A DNA stretch of 64,000 nt from assembly GCA_023424015.1 (NCBI GenBank), contig JAFAEM010000006.1, positions 186,001 to 250,000 of the forward strand, in the 5' to 3' direction. Source of the DNA: Bacteroidota bacterium. GTDB lineage: Bacteria > Bacteroidota > Bacteroidia > Chitinophagales > Chitinophagaceae. Both the position numbers and the translations under genes were made by a program. This document shows, one piece after another, positions 16,965-25,527 of the stretch. The notes beneath the pieces are model-generated. The model saw only the letters and a list, made by a program, of their open reading frames with translations. It was not told the DNA's origin and ran no database searches. Each line of letters starts with the position of its first letter. Position 1 is the stretch's first letter.

Positions 16965-17606
16965 ATGAAGAAAATATCGGTTTGTGTAGTCGATGACAAC
17001 CGGGACCTTCGCAACGCCCTGGAAGAGATCATTGATATGTCGGAAGGTTTTGAATGTGTAGGCACGATTGGTACAGCCCAGGAAGCGATCACCCAGATCC
17101 CCGTTCTGGCTCCTGATGTGGTACTGATGGATATCAACCTCGGTTCGGATGAAACGGGTATTGATTGCGTGAAAGCGTTAAAACACCTGGTTCCTTCTAC
17201 TAATTTCATGATGTGTACAGTGTACGAGGAGAATGAAAAAATATTTCAGGCGCTCACTGCGGGCGCGAGCGGATATATTCTAAAAAAGACTGCACCTCCC
17301 CAAATGTTGGAAGCTATCCGCGAATTATACCAGGGCGGTGCCCCCATGAGCAGCCAGATCGCAAGGAAAGTAGTGGCCGCTTTTCAGAACAAACCCGCCT
17401 CTACCGATGGCACCGAAAACCTCGAGTCTCTGTCGAACCGGGAAAAAGAAATCCTGGAACAACTGTCTAAAGGCCTGATGTATAAAGAAATAGCGGCTGC
17501 ACTTTTTATTAGCCCCGAAACCGTTCGCAAACACGTCTATCATATATATGAAAAGTTGCATGTAACGAATCGTATCGAAGCCGTAAACCGGTATTTTGGG
17601 CGTTAA
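16965..17606 (+). CDS. Orphan NarL/LuxR-family response regulator
   Basis: The 213-residue protein has a receiver domain with acidic residues in 'CVVDDNRDLRNAL', the phosphoacceptor Asp in 'DVVLMDINLGSDETG' (about residue 55) and Lys in 'YILKKTAPP', then a LuxR-type DNA-binding domain with 'LSNREKEILEQLSKGLMYKE' and 'ISPETVRKHVYHIYEKL'. No histidine kinase gene is adjacent. A shared motif on both sides of the gene and a candidate small RNA downstream suggest local targets, including itself. Confidence 0.93.
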   Translation: MKKISVCVVDDNRDLRNALEEIIDMSEGFECVGTIGTAQEAITQIPVLAPDVVLMDINLGSDETGIDCVKALKHLVPSTNFMMCTVYEENEKIFQALTAGASGYILKKTAPPQMLEAIRELYQGGAPMSSQIARKVVAAFQNKPASTDGTENLESLSNREKEILEQLSKGLMYKEIAAALFISPETVRKHVYHIYEKLHVTNRIEAVNRYFGR

Positions 17607-17617
17607 TTTTGAAAAAA

Positions 17618-17664
17618 TACCACTAAAAGGGTATGGTTTATGGGTGCGAATCAATGTAGCTTTG
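17618..17664 (+). promoter_or_regulatory. Regulator motif plus TAGCTTTG promoter box of candidate small RNA
   Basis: TACCACT-N5-GGTAT (17618-17634) is followed 22 bp later by TAGCTTTG (17657-17664), a perfect TAnnTTTG box. No TTTG lies at the -33 position, which fits a promoter that needs an activator at the motif. Confidence 0.5.
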
Positions 17665-17669
17665 GGACG

Positions 17670-17775
17670 GTTATTGATCATAATGATCCATTGACCATAA
17701 AACCTACCATTTATCCATATTGATTTTCAAGGGCCTTAATCAAAGAACCATCCGGAAACCCGGATGGTTTTTGTT
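17670..17775 (+). ncRNA. Candidate small RNA (promoter and terminator, no ORF)
   Basis: From the expected start near 17670 to the terminator T-run near 17775 there are about 105 nt without any frame of useful length on the plus strand. The only ATG (about 17681) is followed by a stop after two codons. The unit has its own TAnnTTTG box and an intrinsic terminator (17746-17775). It could alternatively be only the 3' end region of the response regulator transcript, but the internal promoter box argues for a separate RNA. Confidence 0.45.
17746..17775 (+). terminator. Rho-independent terminator
   Basis: A perfect 10-bp stem AACCATCCGG / CCGGATGGTT with a 4-nt loop (AAAC) is followed by TTTGTTTT. 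It ends the transcript of the response regulator and/or the candidate small RNA. Confidence 0.88.
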
Positions 17776-17792
17776 TTATGTGTCGTAGACGC

Positions 17793-19625
17793 CTATAGTT
17801 TTATCCTGTTGTTTTGCCTTTCAGTATCCGCCATTCTCTGAGTGGGATCAATCTCGGCAATTGAAATATCACCCAGTCTCCGGTCACTTTCAATTACATA
17901 AGTCTCGTTCGTCCATTTCCATGCGGGGTAAACTTTCCGATAACCCGTTCCTTCAGCCGGCTTCTCGCCGTACATCAGGTCGAGTGGGATATAATGCATC
18001 TCCGTACTGCCATCCTTAAAAGTCAACTGCAAATCGATAGGCATAGGCATCTGGCCCAGTCTTTTCAGACGAATTCTTGTCTTGCCACCCTCTTCCCAGA
18101 GACTATCAAAAGCATAGTCAATGGTCTTAACTGAGTTCACCCAGTATTGCTGGTACCAGTCCAATTCGATGCCACTCACTTTTTCAGACAGCCGGACAAA
18201 ATCAAAAACGTTGGGATGTTTGAATTTCCACTGGCGATAATATTCCAGCAGGATTCTGTCGCGTACTTCTGCACCGACAACATAACCCAATTGTTCAATG
18301 AATACTGCACCCTTAGAGTAGGCTGCAGCCGAATAAGCAGTGTTGGTATTAAAATGATCGGCATGCGTAGTCAGTGGTTCTTCCCTCCCGCTTCTTACCA
18401 GCGAAAAATAGCCACGATAACTTCCGGCCTGCGTAAAAGAAGTGGTATCGTTTTTCAGGAAAGCTTTTACACGGTTGTCGGCATAACTGGTAAACCCTTC
18501 ATCCATCCACGCGTAGAGTGATTCGTTGGTGCCTAACACGCCATGATACCAGTTGTGCATCCATTCATGTAGCCAGGCACCCTGCCCGGCCAATAATGTC
18601 GCCATGGGATACTCCATTCCTCCGTCGCCACCTTCAATAAATGAATATTGTTTGTAATCGTAAGGACCGAATGTCTTTTCAATAAAAGGAAGCGCTCGCT
18701 CGGCATTATCCAGTATTGCTTCCCAGGCTGCCGCGGAAGGGCTGGAAGATTTGTACAGCAAATGAAAGGTGAGATCCTTCTTTACTTTTCTTTTTACATG
18801 CTTGTATTCAGGATCTGCGGCCCACATAAAATCGTGAACATTGGGGGCAGTAAATTTCCAGGTGAGTTTATTACCGGCGGGTCTCGTCACTTTAACGCCG
18901 GCATCTTCATAACCATAACCGATTTGGTTTGCATTCTGCAAATAACCTGTGCCGCCCAATATATAATTTTTATCGATGGTGATATTCACGTCAAAATCGC
19001 CCCAAACCCCATAAAACTCGCGGCCAACATAGGGTGTGGGATGCCAGCCATCCGCATCATACTCGCAGAGCTTGGGGTACCACTGGCTCATGGAATAACG
19101 AACTTTGGTATTGGGATTATCCCTACCGCTACGACGGATCTGTAAGGGGACCTGGGCTTCAAATACCATATCAAATACAACTTTTGACTTTGGCAGGATC
19201 GGCCTGTCGAGTTGTACTTCAAGGATAGTTTCCAGTACCTCAAACTTCTGTGGCCGGCCATTCATCTTTAGTGAAATGATCTTCTGGTACCCGATCTCAT
19301 CAGGTTTCAGGTGCAATATGCGGTCTTTTACCCTGGAATCCCAGTCGCCACCACTACCCGATTGGATGGTTCCCTGGCGACGGCTCCTGTTGTCCATCAT
19401 ACTGCCGGGCTGAAAAGCATTAAAATAAAGATGATAAAAAACCCGTGTGAGGGTATCAGGTGAATTGTTCCAATACTCCAGTTTTTGTTTCCCGGCAAAC
19501 TGGTTGGTCTGCACATTCATATCGATATCCATCACATACTTCACTTTCTGCTGCCAACGGCCGGGCTGGGCAAATGCGTAATCAACTAAAGAAAAACAAA
19601 CTACTAAAAACCAGAGTCGTTTCAT
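17793..19625 (-). CDS. M1 family zinc aminopeptidase, secreted
   Basis: The 610-residue protein has a signal peptide ('MKRLWFLVVCFSLVDYAFA'), an N-terminal beta domain, and the M1 catalytic domain. The exopeptidase motif is 'GGMEYPMATLL' and the zinc site is HEWMH with the third ligand Glu 19 residues on (in 'WMDEGFTSYADN'), i.e. HExxH-x18-E. It probably trims peptides in the periplasm or at the cell surface. The C-terminal ERAP1-like domain of classical M1 enzymes is absent, as is usual for this short group. It stands alone. Confidence 0.94.
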   Translation of the reverse strand: MKRLWFLVVCFSLVDYAFAQPGRWQQKVKYVMDIDMNVQTNQFAGKQKLEYWNNSPDTLTRVFYHLYFNAFQPGSMMDNRSRRQGTIQSGSGGDWDSRVKDRILHLKPDEIGYQKIISLKMNGRPQKFEVLETILEVQLDRPILPKSKVVFDMVFEAQVPLQIRRSGRDNPNTKVRYSMSQWYPKLCEYDADGWHPTPYVGREFYGVWGDFDVNITIDKNYILGGTGYLQNANQIGYGYEDAGVKVTRPAGNKLTWKFTAPNVHDFMWAADPEYKHVKRKVKKDLTFHLLYKSSSPSAAAWEAILDNAERALPFIEKTFGPYDYKQYSFIEGGDGGMEYPMATLLAGQGAWLHEWMHNWYHGVLGTNESLYAWMDEGFTSYADNRVKAFLKNDTTSFTQAGSYRGYFSLVRSGREEPLTTHADHFNTNTAYSAAAYSKGAVFIEQLGYVVGAEVRDRILLEYYRQWKFKHPNVFDFVRLSEKVSGIELDWYQQYWVNSVKTIDYAFDSLWEEGGKTRIRLKRLGQMPMPIDLQLTFKDGSTEMHYIPLDLMYGEKPAEGTGYRKVYPAWKWTNETYVIESDRRLGDISIAEIDPTQRMADTERQNNRIKL

Positions 19626-19700
19626 GTGGTAAGTTTAAAAGTTATCAGGATCCGGCAAATTCATTGCTCTGCCGGTCAAAACGAATATCATATATTTCGA

Positions 19701-20147
19701 TTAAAGTGTCACCGACTCACGCAGCAATCTACCTTTGGGATTGAAATAAAGATATTTTTTTTCGACATCATTCTTTTTTGCTTTCAGCCGGTATTGTGTT
19801 ACATCACCCGGTAAATATAATACCACGGTTTCTGTGACTTCGCGGTCGGCGTATTTGCTCTTCTCAAATCCATTCTTCACTTCCTCTGGAAGTTTATCAA
19901 AACTCCATTCTTTTATCGTTTCTTTCCACAAGCCCTTATTGGTATAAGAAGCGATCATACTCTCTCCATCCTGGATAAAGTACACGTCTACGCTTACCAG
20001 GCGATCCTTAAATTCAATATCAGATGCACCGCGGTACTGGTTTGCAAAAGTTTCCCCGACCGCTTTTGGGATTTCCCTTATCTGGGCAAATGCAAAACCC
20101 GACATAAATAAAAGGGCTGCTGACAGGACTGTGATTCTTTTTTTCAT
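19701..20147 (-). CDS. Secreted PepSY-like domain protein
   Basis: The 148-residue protein has a signal peptide ('ITVLSAALLFMSGFAFA') and two similar beta-rich halves ('DRLVSVDVYFIQDGESMIAS' and 'VVLYLPGDVTQYRLKAKK') with helices such as 'PKAVGETFANQY' and 'LPEEVKNGFEKSKY'. This is the pattern of periplasmic PepSY-like (BLIP-like) proteins common in Bacteroidota. The function is unknown; inhibitors of extracytoplasmic enzymes share the fold. Confidence 0.75.
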   Translation of the reverse strand: MKKRITVLSAALLFMSGFAFAQIREIPKAVGETFANQYRGASDIEFKDRLVSVDVYFIQDGESMIASYTNKGLWKETIKEWSFDKLPEEVKNGFEKSKYADREVTETVVLYLPGDVTQYRLKAKKNDVEKKYLYFNPKGRLLRESVTL

Positions 20148-20229
20148 CTTTTCGTCATTTGTTGTGCAGCAAAATTGTCGAACAATTATTGTATCCCTGT
20201 AAGATGCGCGAATTTTTAGGTTTATATTA

Positions 20230-20898
20230 TCATTTTTCCCTTCCAGCCACTACGATCACTATCTCTCCTTTGACTGTCTTTTGTGAAAAATAGTGTGCCA
20301 GCTCCGCCAGGGTTCCTCTTTTATTTTCCTCATAGAGCTTGGTCAGCTCCCGGCTTACAGAACATAACCGATCGGCGCCAAAATAAACTGTGAAGTCTTC
20401 AAGTGTGCGCACCAACCGCATAGGTGACTCATAAAACACCATCGTTCTCTCCTCCTCGGCCAGTTGTTTCAATACAGTTTGTCTTCCTTTTTTCAAAGGC
20501 AGGAATCCTTCGAATACAAATCGGTTTGATGGGATACCGCTATTCACAAGCGCGGGCACAAATGCCGTAGCGCCGGGCAGGCATTCAACCCGTATGCCTG
20601 CTTTTATACATTCACGCACCAACAGGAAGGCGGGATCAGAAATTCCCGGCGTACCTGCATCCGTGACCACCGCCATGGTTTTCCCTTCACGCAACTGATC
20701 AACTAAGTGCGTTACGATTTTGTGTTCGTTGTGCTGATGATAAGGCGTTAATGGTTTACTTATCTGGTAATGATTGAGCAAATGAGAACTGGTGCGTGTG
20801 TCCTCCGCCAGTATCAGGTCCACTTCCTTCAGCACTTCCAGGGCCCGGAGCGTGATATCCTTGAGATTACCAATGGGAGTGGGAACCAGGTAGAGCAT
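20230..20898 (-). CDS. rsmI: 16S rRNA (cytidine1402-2'-O)-methyltransferase
   Basis: RsmI methylates the 2'-hydroxyl of C1402 in 16S rRNA. The 222 residues contain the tetrapyrrole-methylase-type motifs 'LVPTPIGNLKDITLRAL', 'AEDTRTSSHLLNHY', 'VTDAGTPGISDPA' and 'FEGFLPLKKGRQTVL'. The C-terminal domain of longer homologues is absent, a common short form in Bacteroidota. A 25-bp inverted repeat separates it from purS upstream. Confidence 0.95.
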   Translation of the reverse strand: MLYLVPTPIGNLKDITLRALEVLKEVDLILAEDTRTSSHLLNHYQISKPLTPYHQHNEHKIVTHLVDQLREGKTMAVVTDAGTPGISDPAFLLVRECIKAGIRVECLPGATAFVPALVNSGIPSNRFVFEGFLPLKKGRQTVLKQLAEEERTMVFYESPMRLVRTLEDFTVYFGADRLCSVSRELTKLYEENKRGTLAELAHYFSQKTVKGEIVIVVAGREK

Positions 20899-20926
20899 GG
20901 TTGATGGGTTGAAAAGTTTTAAAAGA

Positions 20927-21014
20927 AGCTGCGAGCCGCGAGCTACGAGCTGTGAGCCTTTAATTTCACTACCGTACTATCGGTTTCAAAGCTCGTAGCT
21001 CGCGGCTCGCAGCT
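20927..21014. repeat. 25-bp perfect inverted repeat built of 7-mers
   Basis: Arms at 20927-20951 and 20990-21014 are exact reverse complements over 25 nt, with a 38-nt loop. Each arm is itself a run of 7-mers (AGCTGCG, AGCCGCG, AGCTACG, AGCT). It lies between purS and rsmI, and the RNA of either strand would form a very stable hairpin. It lacks a T-run. Confidence 0.9.
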
Positions 21015-21022
21015 CGAAGCTT

Positions 21023-21268
21023 CTAGTTCACACTTACCTCAAAATATTCCATCACAGGATTAGAGAGCAGCTTTTTACTCGCTTCTTCGGCGATCTGTTG
21101 CGCCTGTTCAGGAGAGTCAGCATTGATGCGGAGTGAAATATGTTTGCCGATCCTTACATCTTCCACGCCATTCAGGCCAAGGTTTTCCAGTCCGCCCATC
21201 ACAGCTTTACCCTGCGGATCCAATAGTTCTTTTAAAGGCATCACTTTGATCTGAACCGTGTACGTCAT
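21023..21268 (-). CDS. purS: Phosphoribosylformylglycinamidine synthase subunit PurS
   Basis: PurS is the small subunit of the three-part FGAM synthase (PurS, PurQ, PurL) in purine synthesis. The 81 residues have the standard length and motifs: 'VMPLKELLDPQGKAV', 'LGLNGVEDVRIGKHI' and 'LLSNPVMEYFEV'. Its ATG overlaps the pssA stop codon (ATGA), so the two genes are translationally coupled although their pathways differ. purQ and purL are not in the window. Confidence 0.93.
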   Translation of the reverse strand: MTYTVQIKVMPLKELLDPQGKAVMGGLENLGLNGVEDVRIGKHISLRINADSPEQAQQIAEEASKKLLSNPVMEYFEVSVN

Positions 21269-22029
21269 GCTATTTTATTTTTGAACGCCAAAGATACAAT
21301 AACGTAGGCGAGGAATACTACCGGTATTGCCACCCATTTCAGAAAAATGGCAGCTACAATCGCGATCCCTGCCAGGATATATTTTGGCAGGTTATTTTTT
21401 AAACTGCTGTCCCGGAATTTAAGACTCAAAAGCGGGAGATTGCTGATCATGAGATAACTGAGCAATACTATTATTCCATAAAGCAGCCATTTATTGAGCA
21501 ACAGCACCTGAAGGTTTAGCTGCTGGTAGTGTATGATCAGCGGCAAAGCAGCCAAGGTGATACCCGCGGCAGGTGTGGGAAGTCCCTTAAAGGAATATTG
21601 TTGTGATGAATCGAGGTTGAATTTTGCCAGTCGCCAGGCTGCTGCGCAAGGCAATAAGAATGCTGGCGCCAGTGCGATCATTGAAACTTCCAGGCCGTCA
21701 ATTTCTCTTGCAAAACTGATCCGCAACAACTGGTAAAGAATTAAGCCCGGCGCAACCCCAAAGCTGACTACATCCGCGAGCGAATCGAGTTGCTTGCCCA
21801 TTTCAGAACTGGCCTTAAACAGGCGCGCAATAAACCCGTCTAAAAAATCAACAAGTGCTGCGGCAAAAATGAAAAGGGAACCCATTGCAATCTTTTCCGG
21901 CATGTTCACGGTCGTAAACCCAGTAGCATCCGTATAGACAATTGTCTCGCCAGTCTGAAGGATACAGACAATGGCAATACAGCCAAAAACAAGATTAAAC
22001 AGGGTGAAAAGGTTCGGTATTTGTTTCAT
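21265..22029 (-). CDS. pssA: CDP-diacylglycerol-serine O-phosphatidyltransferase
   Basis: This integral membrane enzyme makes phosphatidylserine from CDP-diacylglycerol and serine, the first step to phosphatidylethanolamine. The CDP-alcohol phosphotransferase motif is seen as 'DFLDGFIARLFKASSEMGKQ' followed by 'LDSLADVVSFG' (DG-x2-AR-x8-G-x3-D-x3-D). The 254 residues contain about seven membrane helices. The start is the ATG at 22029. It overlaps purS by 4 bp. Confidence 0.93.
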   Translation of the reverse strand: MKQIPNLFTLFNLVFGCIAIVCILQTGETIVYTDATGFTTVNMPEKIAMGSLFIFAAALVDFLDGFIARLFKASSEMGKQLDSLADVVSFGVAPGLILYQLLRISFAREIDGLEVSMIALAPAFLLPCAAAWRLAKFNLDSSQQYSFKGLPTPAAGITLAALPLIIHYQQLNLQVLLLNKWLLYGIIVLLSYLMISNLPLLSLKFRDSSLKNNLPKYILAGIAIVAAIFLKWVAIPVVFLAYVIVSLAFKNKIA

Positions 22030-22032
22030 AAA

Positions 22033-22060
22033 AGTCGATAATCGAAAGTCAATGGCCGAT
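22033..22060. repeat. Degenerate 7-bp-period repeat upstream of pssA
   Basis: Four 7-mers read AGTCGAT, AATCGAA, AGTCAAT, GGCCGAT. It is a weak member of the 7-bp repeat family, directly before the pssA start. Confidence 0.4.
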
Positions 22061-22221
22061 ATTACCCCACTATTAACAGTAAGACCGTTTAAAGGAATTT
22101 ATTGATAGTGAATTCATTCGTCGCGCCAAAAATAAGCATCCTGACTGTTCCGGCATTGAAAGGTTTGGCGCTATTGAATTACAACCTGAATTTAATTCTT
22201 TTCCGGCCTATGAATTCCGAA

Positions 22222-23514
22222 CTACCGGCTTTTCATCAGGCTTTCGATCTCATCTGCTGTGATCGGGATATTTTTCATCAGGTCTTTATTCCCGCTTTTT
22301 GTGATCCATACATTATTCTCAATACGAATCCCCATTTGCTCTTCTTCGATATAGATACCGGGTTCTACCGTCAGCATCATGCCTGCTTTCAGCGGTTCTG
22401 TCCGGGTACCCAGGTCATGCACATCGATGCCAAGATGGTGTGAGATGCCGTGGTATAAATATTTCCGGTATGCTCTGTTTTCGGGATCCTCATTTTTTAT
22501 ATCCGATTTTTTCAACAAACCAATTTTCAGAAATTGTTGCGTGGCCTCTTCCCCTACTTTATCAGTATAGTCAATGATGTTGATACCTGGTTTCAAAAGA
22601 CTTTTTGCATAGTCGTGCAGATGAAGACAGGCATTGTAAACCGTCTTTTGCCGTTTTGTAAACTTTCCATTAACGGGCACAGTCCTGGTAAGGTCTGCGC
22701 AATACCCACCATACTCTGCGCCGAAATCCATCAGGATAAGTTCGCCATCCTTACATTCCTCGTTGTTGAATACGTAGTGTAAAGTACGTGCCCTGTCGCC
22801 ACTTGCAATAATACTGCTGTATGCCTCACCGGTAGCGCGCTGGCTAAGAAAAGAATGGACGATCTCCGCTTCAATTTCATATTCCATCACACCCGGCCTG
22901 ATAAACTTCAACAGTCGGCGGAAAGTATTGTCGGTTATATCGATGGCTTTTTGCAATACTTCTGCTTCAAAAGAAGTTTTCACAGCCCGCAGCTCTTTAA
23001 ATATTTTAGCAGCTCTTTCAAACTGGTGCAAAGGATAACGCTTTTTCATTTCCCGGATATAACGATAATCGCGGGTTTGTAATAAACTTGCTTTCCTGTC
23101 ATTCTCATTACTATCAAGGTAAATGGTGTCTGCCAGATGTATCCAGGTTTGCAATACTGCGTCTATCGTATCAAGCCATACGATGGTTTGAATGCCACTA
23201 AGCTGCCGTGCTTCATCCGCCCTCAACCTTTTGCCATCCCATTTTTCCTTCAGTTCGTTGGGCCTCACCAGTACCAGAACTTCGCGGTATTTGGGATCGG
23301 GATTGTCGGGAAATAAGATGACCATGCTGTCCTCCTGCGTCACACCGGATAGCCAGTACAGGTCACTATTCTGGCGAAAGCGATAGATAGCATCTCCATT
23401 GCTGGGTGTCTCGTCATTGCTGACAATGATCGCGATCGCGTTTTTCTTCATCATACCTATAAACCGTTCCCGGTTTTTCCGAAATAGCTCGGGGTTGAGC
23501 GGCAAATTTTTCAT
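22222..23514 (-). CDS. Aminopeptidase P family (M24) metallopeptidase
   Basis: This cytoplasmic enzyme removes N-terminal residues before proline. An N-terminal creatinase-like domain (about residues 1-150) is followed by the pita-bread M24 domain. The metal ligands are visible in 'LILMDFGAEYGGYCADLTRT' (Asp pair), 'GISHHLGIDVHDLG' (His), 'LTVEPGIYIEEE' (Glu) and 'GIRIENNVWIT' (Glu). The frame is open up to an ATG at 23610, but the ATG at 23514 ('MKNLPLNPELFRKNRERFIG', 430 residues) fits the family N-terminus. Confidence 0.93.
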   Translation of the reverse strand: MKNLPLNPELFRKNRERFIGMMKKNAIAIIVSNDETPSNGDAIYRFRQNSDLYWLSGVTQEDSMVILFPDNPDPKYREVLVLVRPNELKEKWDGKRLRADEARQLSGIQTIVWLDTIDAVLQTWIHLADTIYLDSNENDRKASLLQTRDYRYIREMKKRYPLHQFERAAKIFKELRAVKTSFEAEVLQKAIDITDNTFRRLLKFIRPGVMEYEIEAEIVHSFLSQRATGEAYSSIIASGDRARTLHYVFNNEECKDGELILMDFGAEYGGYCADLTRTVPVNGKFTKRQKTVYNACLHLHDYAKSLLKPGINIIDYTDKVGEEATQQFLKIGLLKKSDIKNEDPENRAYRKYLYHGISHHLGIDVHDLGTRTEPLKAGMMLTVEPGIYIEEEQMGIRIENNVWITKSGNKDLMKNIPITADEIESLMKSR

Positions 23515-23765
23515 ACTTGATTTTATTAGTCTGACCAGCCTGCATAAGGATCGTTGATAACCAACTCCATTCGCCAGCTTAAAGCGATAAAGATATAAAG
23601 GCCTGACCATTCAGGCTTTAGAATTTAAGATTCCTGATAAATGTATTTTATTAAGATTACAGCATGTAAAAATTGACATTTTTCAATAAACGAGCGATTT
23701 TTTGAATAAAAACTAAATTGAGGGTTTTTTATCGAAGCAAATTCAATGTGTCGCGCGAACACCCG

Positions 23766-23798
23766 TTTGTATTTCCCATTATTTCTGTGTTATTTTTG
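23766..23798 (+). promoter_or_regulatory. Promoter of pckA
   Basis: TTTG at 23766-23769, a 21-bp spacer, and TATTTTTG at 23791-23798: a full match to the Bacteroidota TTTG / TAnnTTTG promoter. Transcription should begin near 23804, so the ATG upstream of it (in the longer frame) cannot be used. Confidence 0.8.
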
Positions 23799-23823
23799 TT
23801 CTCCTAAACAAATGATTGCAAAC

Positions 23824-25428
23824 ATGGCCAGCACGACCGTTACTGTACCCCGGGAAAACTTAGAAAGCCTGGGCTTGAAAAATTATGAAAACGTCCACTA
23901 CCAGCTTACCCCTGAAGAATTGGTCCAGGATTCATTAAGAACAGGAAACGGTGTACTCAACGATACGGGTGCCCTTGTGATCCATACCGGAGAATTTACC
24001 GGGCGCGCCCCCAAAGACAAATTTATCGTAAGGGATCCGGAGACTGCCGAACATATCCACTGGAATGATTTCAATATTCCGATCGATCAGAAATACTTTG
24101 ATATCATCAGGGAAAAGATCCTCGATTATTATCAATCGCAGCCCGAACTATGGGTGCGCGACTGCTATGCATGTGCCGATCCCAGATACCGACTTAACAT
24201 CAGGATCGTGAATGAAAATCCCGCCAACAATCTTTTTGCCTACAATATGTTTTTGCGCCCCGGAGAAGAAGAACTGGAAAATTTCAAACCAGAGTGGCAG
24301 ATCTATTCCGCGCCAGGTCTGAAACTTGATCCTAAAGAATGTGGTACCCGCCAGCACAATGCCGCGGTCGTTTCTTTTCGTGATAAAACAATCCTGATCG
24401 CCGGCACAGGCTATACCGGCGAAATAAAGAAGGGCATATTTACCATTCTCAATTATATTCTTCCACAACAAAAAAATGTGCTGAGCATGCATTGCAGTGC
24501 CAACGTGGGAGAAAAAGGTGATACGGCCATCTTCTTTGGACTGAGTGGTACCGGTAAGACTACACTGAGTGCCGATCCCAGTCGCAAACTGATCGGTGAT
24601 GATGAACATGGCTGGACAGAAGACAATATTTTCAATTTTGAAGGTGGTTGTTATGCCAAGACCATCCATCTGACAGAAGAAAAAGAACCCGAGATCTATA
24701 ACGCGATCAGGCCAGGTGCCCTGGTAGAAAATACCCGATTTTATCCCGGCACAAACAAGATCAATTTTGAAGACGGCAGCATTACCGAAAATACCCGGGT
24801 ATCTTACCCGCTGGATTATATCAGCAATGCGCAGGAACCTTCCACCGCCGGTTTGCCCCGGAATATTTTCTTTCTCACCTGTGACGCCTTTGGTGTATTG
24901 CCTCCTATCGCTAAGCTGACGATCGGACAGGCCATGTACCAGTTTATCTCTGGCTATACTGCTAAAGTTGCCGGTACTGAATCTGGTGTTACCGAACCAA
25001 AGCCTACATTCAGTGCCTGCTTTGGCGCGCCTTTCCTGCCACTGCATCCCGGTAAATACGCCGAGATTCTGGGCAAGAAAATGTTGCAAAACAAAGTGAA
25101 TGTATGGATGATCAATACGGGCTGGACAGGCGGTCCTTATGGTATTGGCAGCCGGATGAAATTGAAATATACCCGCGCCATGATAACCGCAGTGCTGGAA
25201 GGAAAACTGAACGATGCACGTTTCGAAACACATTCCATTTTTGATATGGCCATGCCCCTGGAATGTCCCGGCGTACCGGTGGAAGTGCTGAACCCAAGCA
25301 ATACCTGGACCGACCCATCAGCTTATGATGAAAAGGCCCGGTTCCTGGCGAAATTGTTTATACAGAATTTTGAAAAATACAAAGACGGCGTGAGTGCCGA
25401 AATCATAGCTGCTGGTCCCAGGTTATAA
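23824..25428 (+). CDS. pckA: Phosphoenolpyruvate carboxykinase (ATP)
   Basis: PckA converts oxaloacetate and ATP to phosphoenolpyruvate and CO2, the entry step of gluconeogenesis. The nucleotide loop 'GLSGTGKTTLSADP', metal site 'LIGDDEHGW', 'HTGEFTGRAPKDKF' and the Arg-containing 'YTGEIKKGIF' are all present. I choose the ATG at 23824 ('MASTTVTVPREN', 534 residues); ATG 23812 is four codons upstream and is possible. Earlier starts lie before the promoter. It is monocistronic. Confidence 0.95.
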   Translation: MASTTVTVPRENLESLGLKNYENVHYQLTPEELVQDSLRTGNGVLNDTGALVIHTGEFTGRAPKDKFIVRDPETAEHIHWNDFNIPIDQKYFDIIREKILDYYQSQPELWVRDCYACADPRYRLNIRIVNENPANNLFAYNMFLRPGEEELENFKPEWQIYSAPGLKLDPKECGTRQHNAAVVSFRDKTILIAGTGYTGEIKKGIFTILNYILPQQKNVLSMHCSANVGEKGDTAIFFGLSGTGKTTLSADPSRKLIGDDEHGWTEDNIFNFEGGCYAKTIHLTEEKEPEIYNAIRPGALVENTRFYPGTNKINFEDGSITENTRVSYPLDYISNAQEPSTAGLPRNIFFLTCDAFGVLPPIAKLTIGQAMYQFISGYTAKVAGTESGVTEPKPTFSACFGAPFLPLHPGKYAEILGKKMLQNKVNVWMINTGWTGGPYGIGSRMKLKYTRAMITAVLEGKLNDARFETHSIFDMAMPLECPGVPVEVLNPSNTWTDPSAYDEKARFLAKLFIQNFEKYKDGVSAEIIAAGPRL

Positions 25429-25527
25429 GCGGCCGGGGCCGTGAAATGGCACCGAACGGCAGCATTTTTTATGATATTTCACTTTCCTGCTGCAACTTTT
25501 GCGTATTGATCCCCGTTTATAGTCAGT

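Noticed and set aside
21289..21296. TATCTTTG box on the minus strand just before purS
   Set aside because: It lies within the pssA coding sequence, has no -33 element, and the genes are coupled by a 4-bp overlap; chance match is likely.
24148..25233. 361-codon open frame antisense to pckA
   Set aside because: It lies fully opposite a well-conserved gene; long antisense frames are expected from codon bias, and the translation (many Phe, Cys, His) does not look like a protein.
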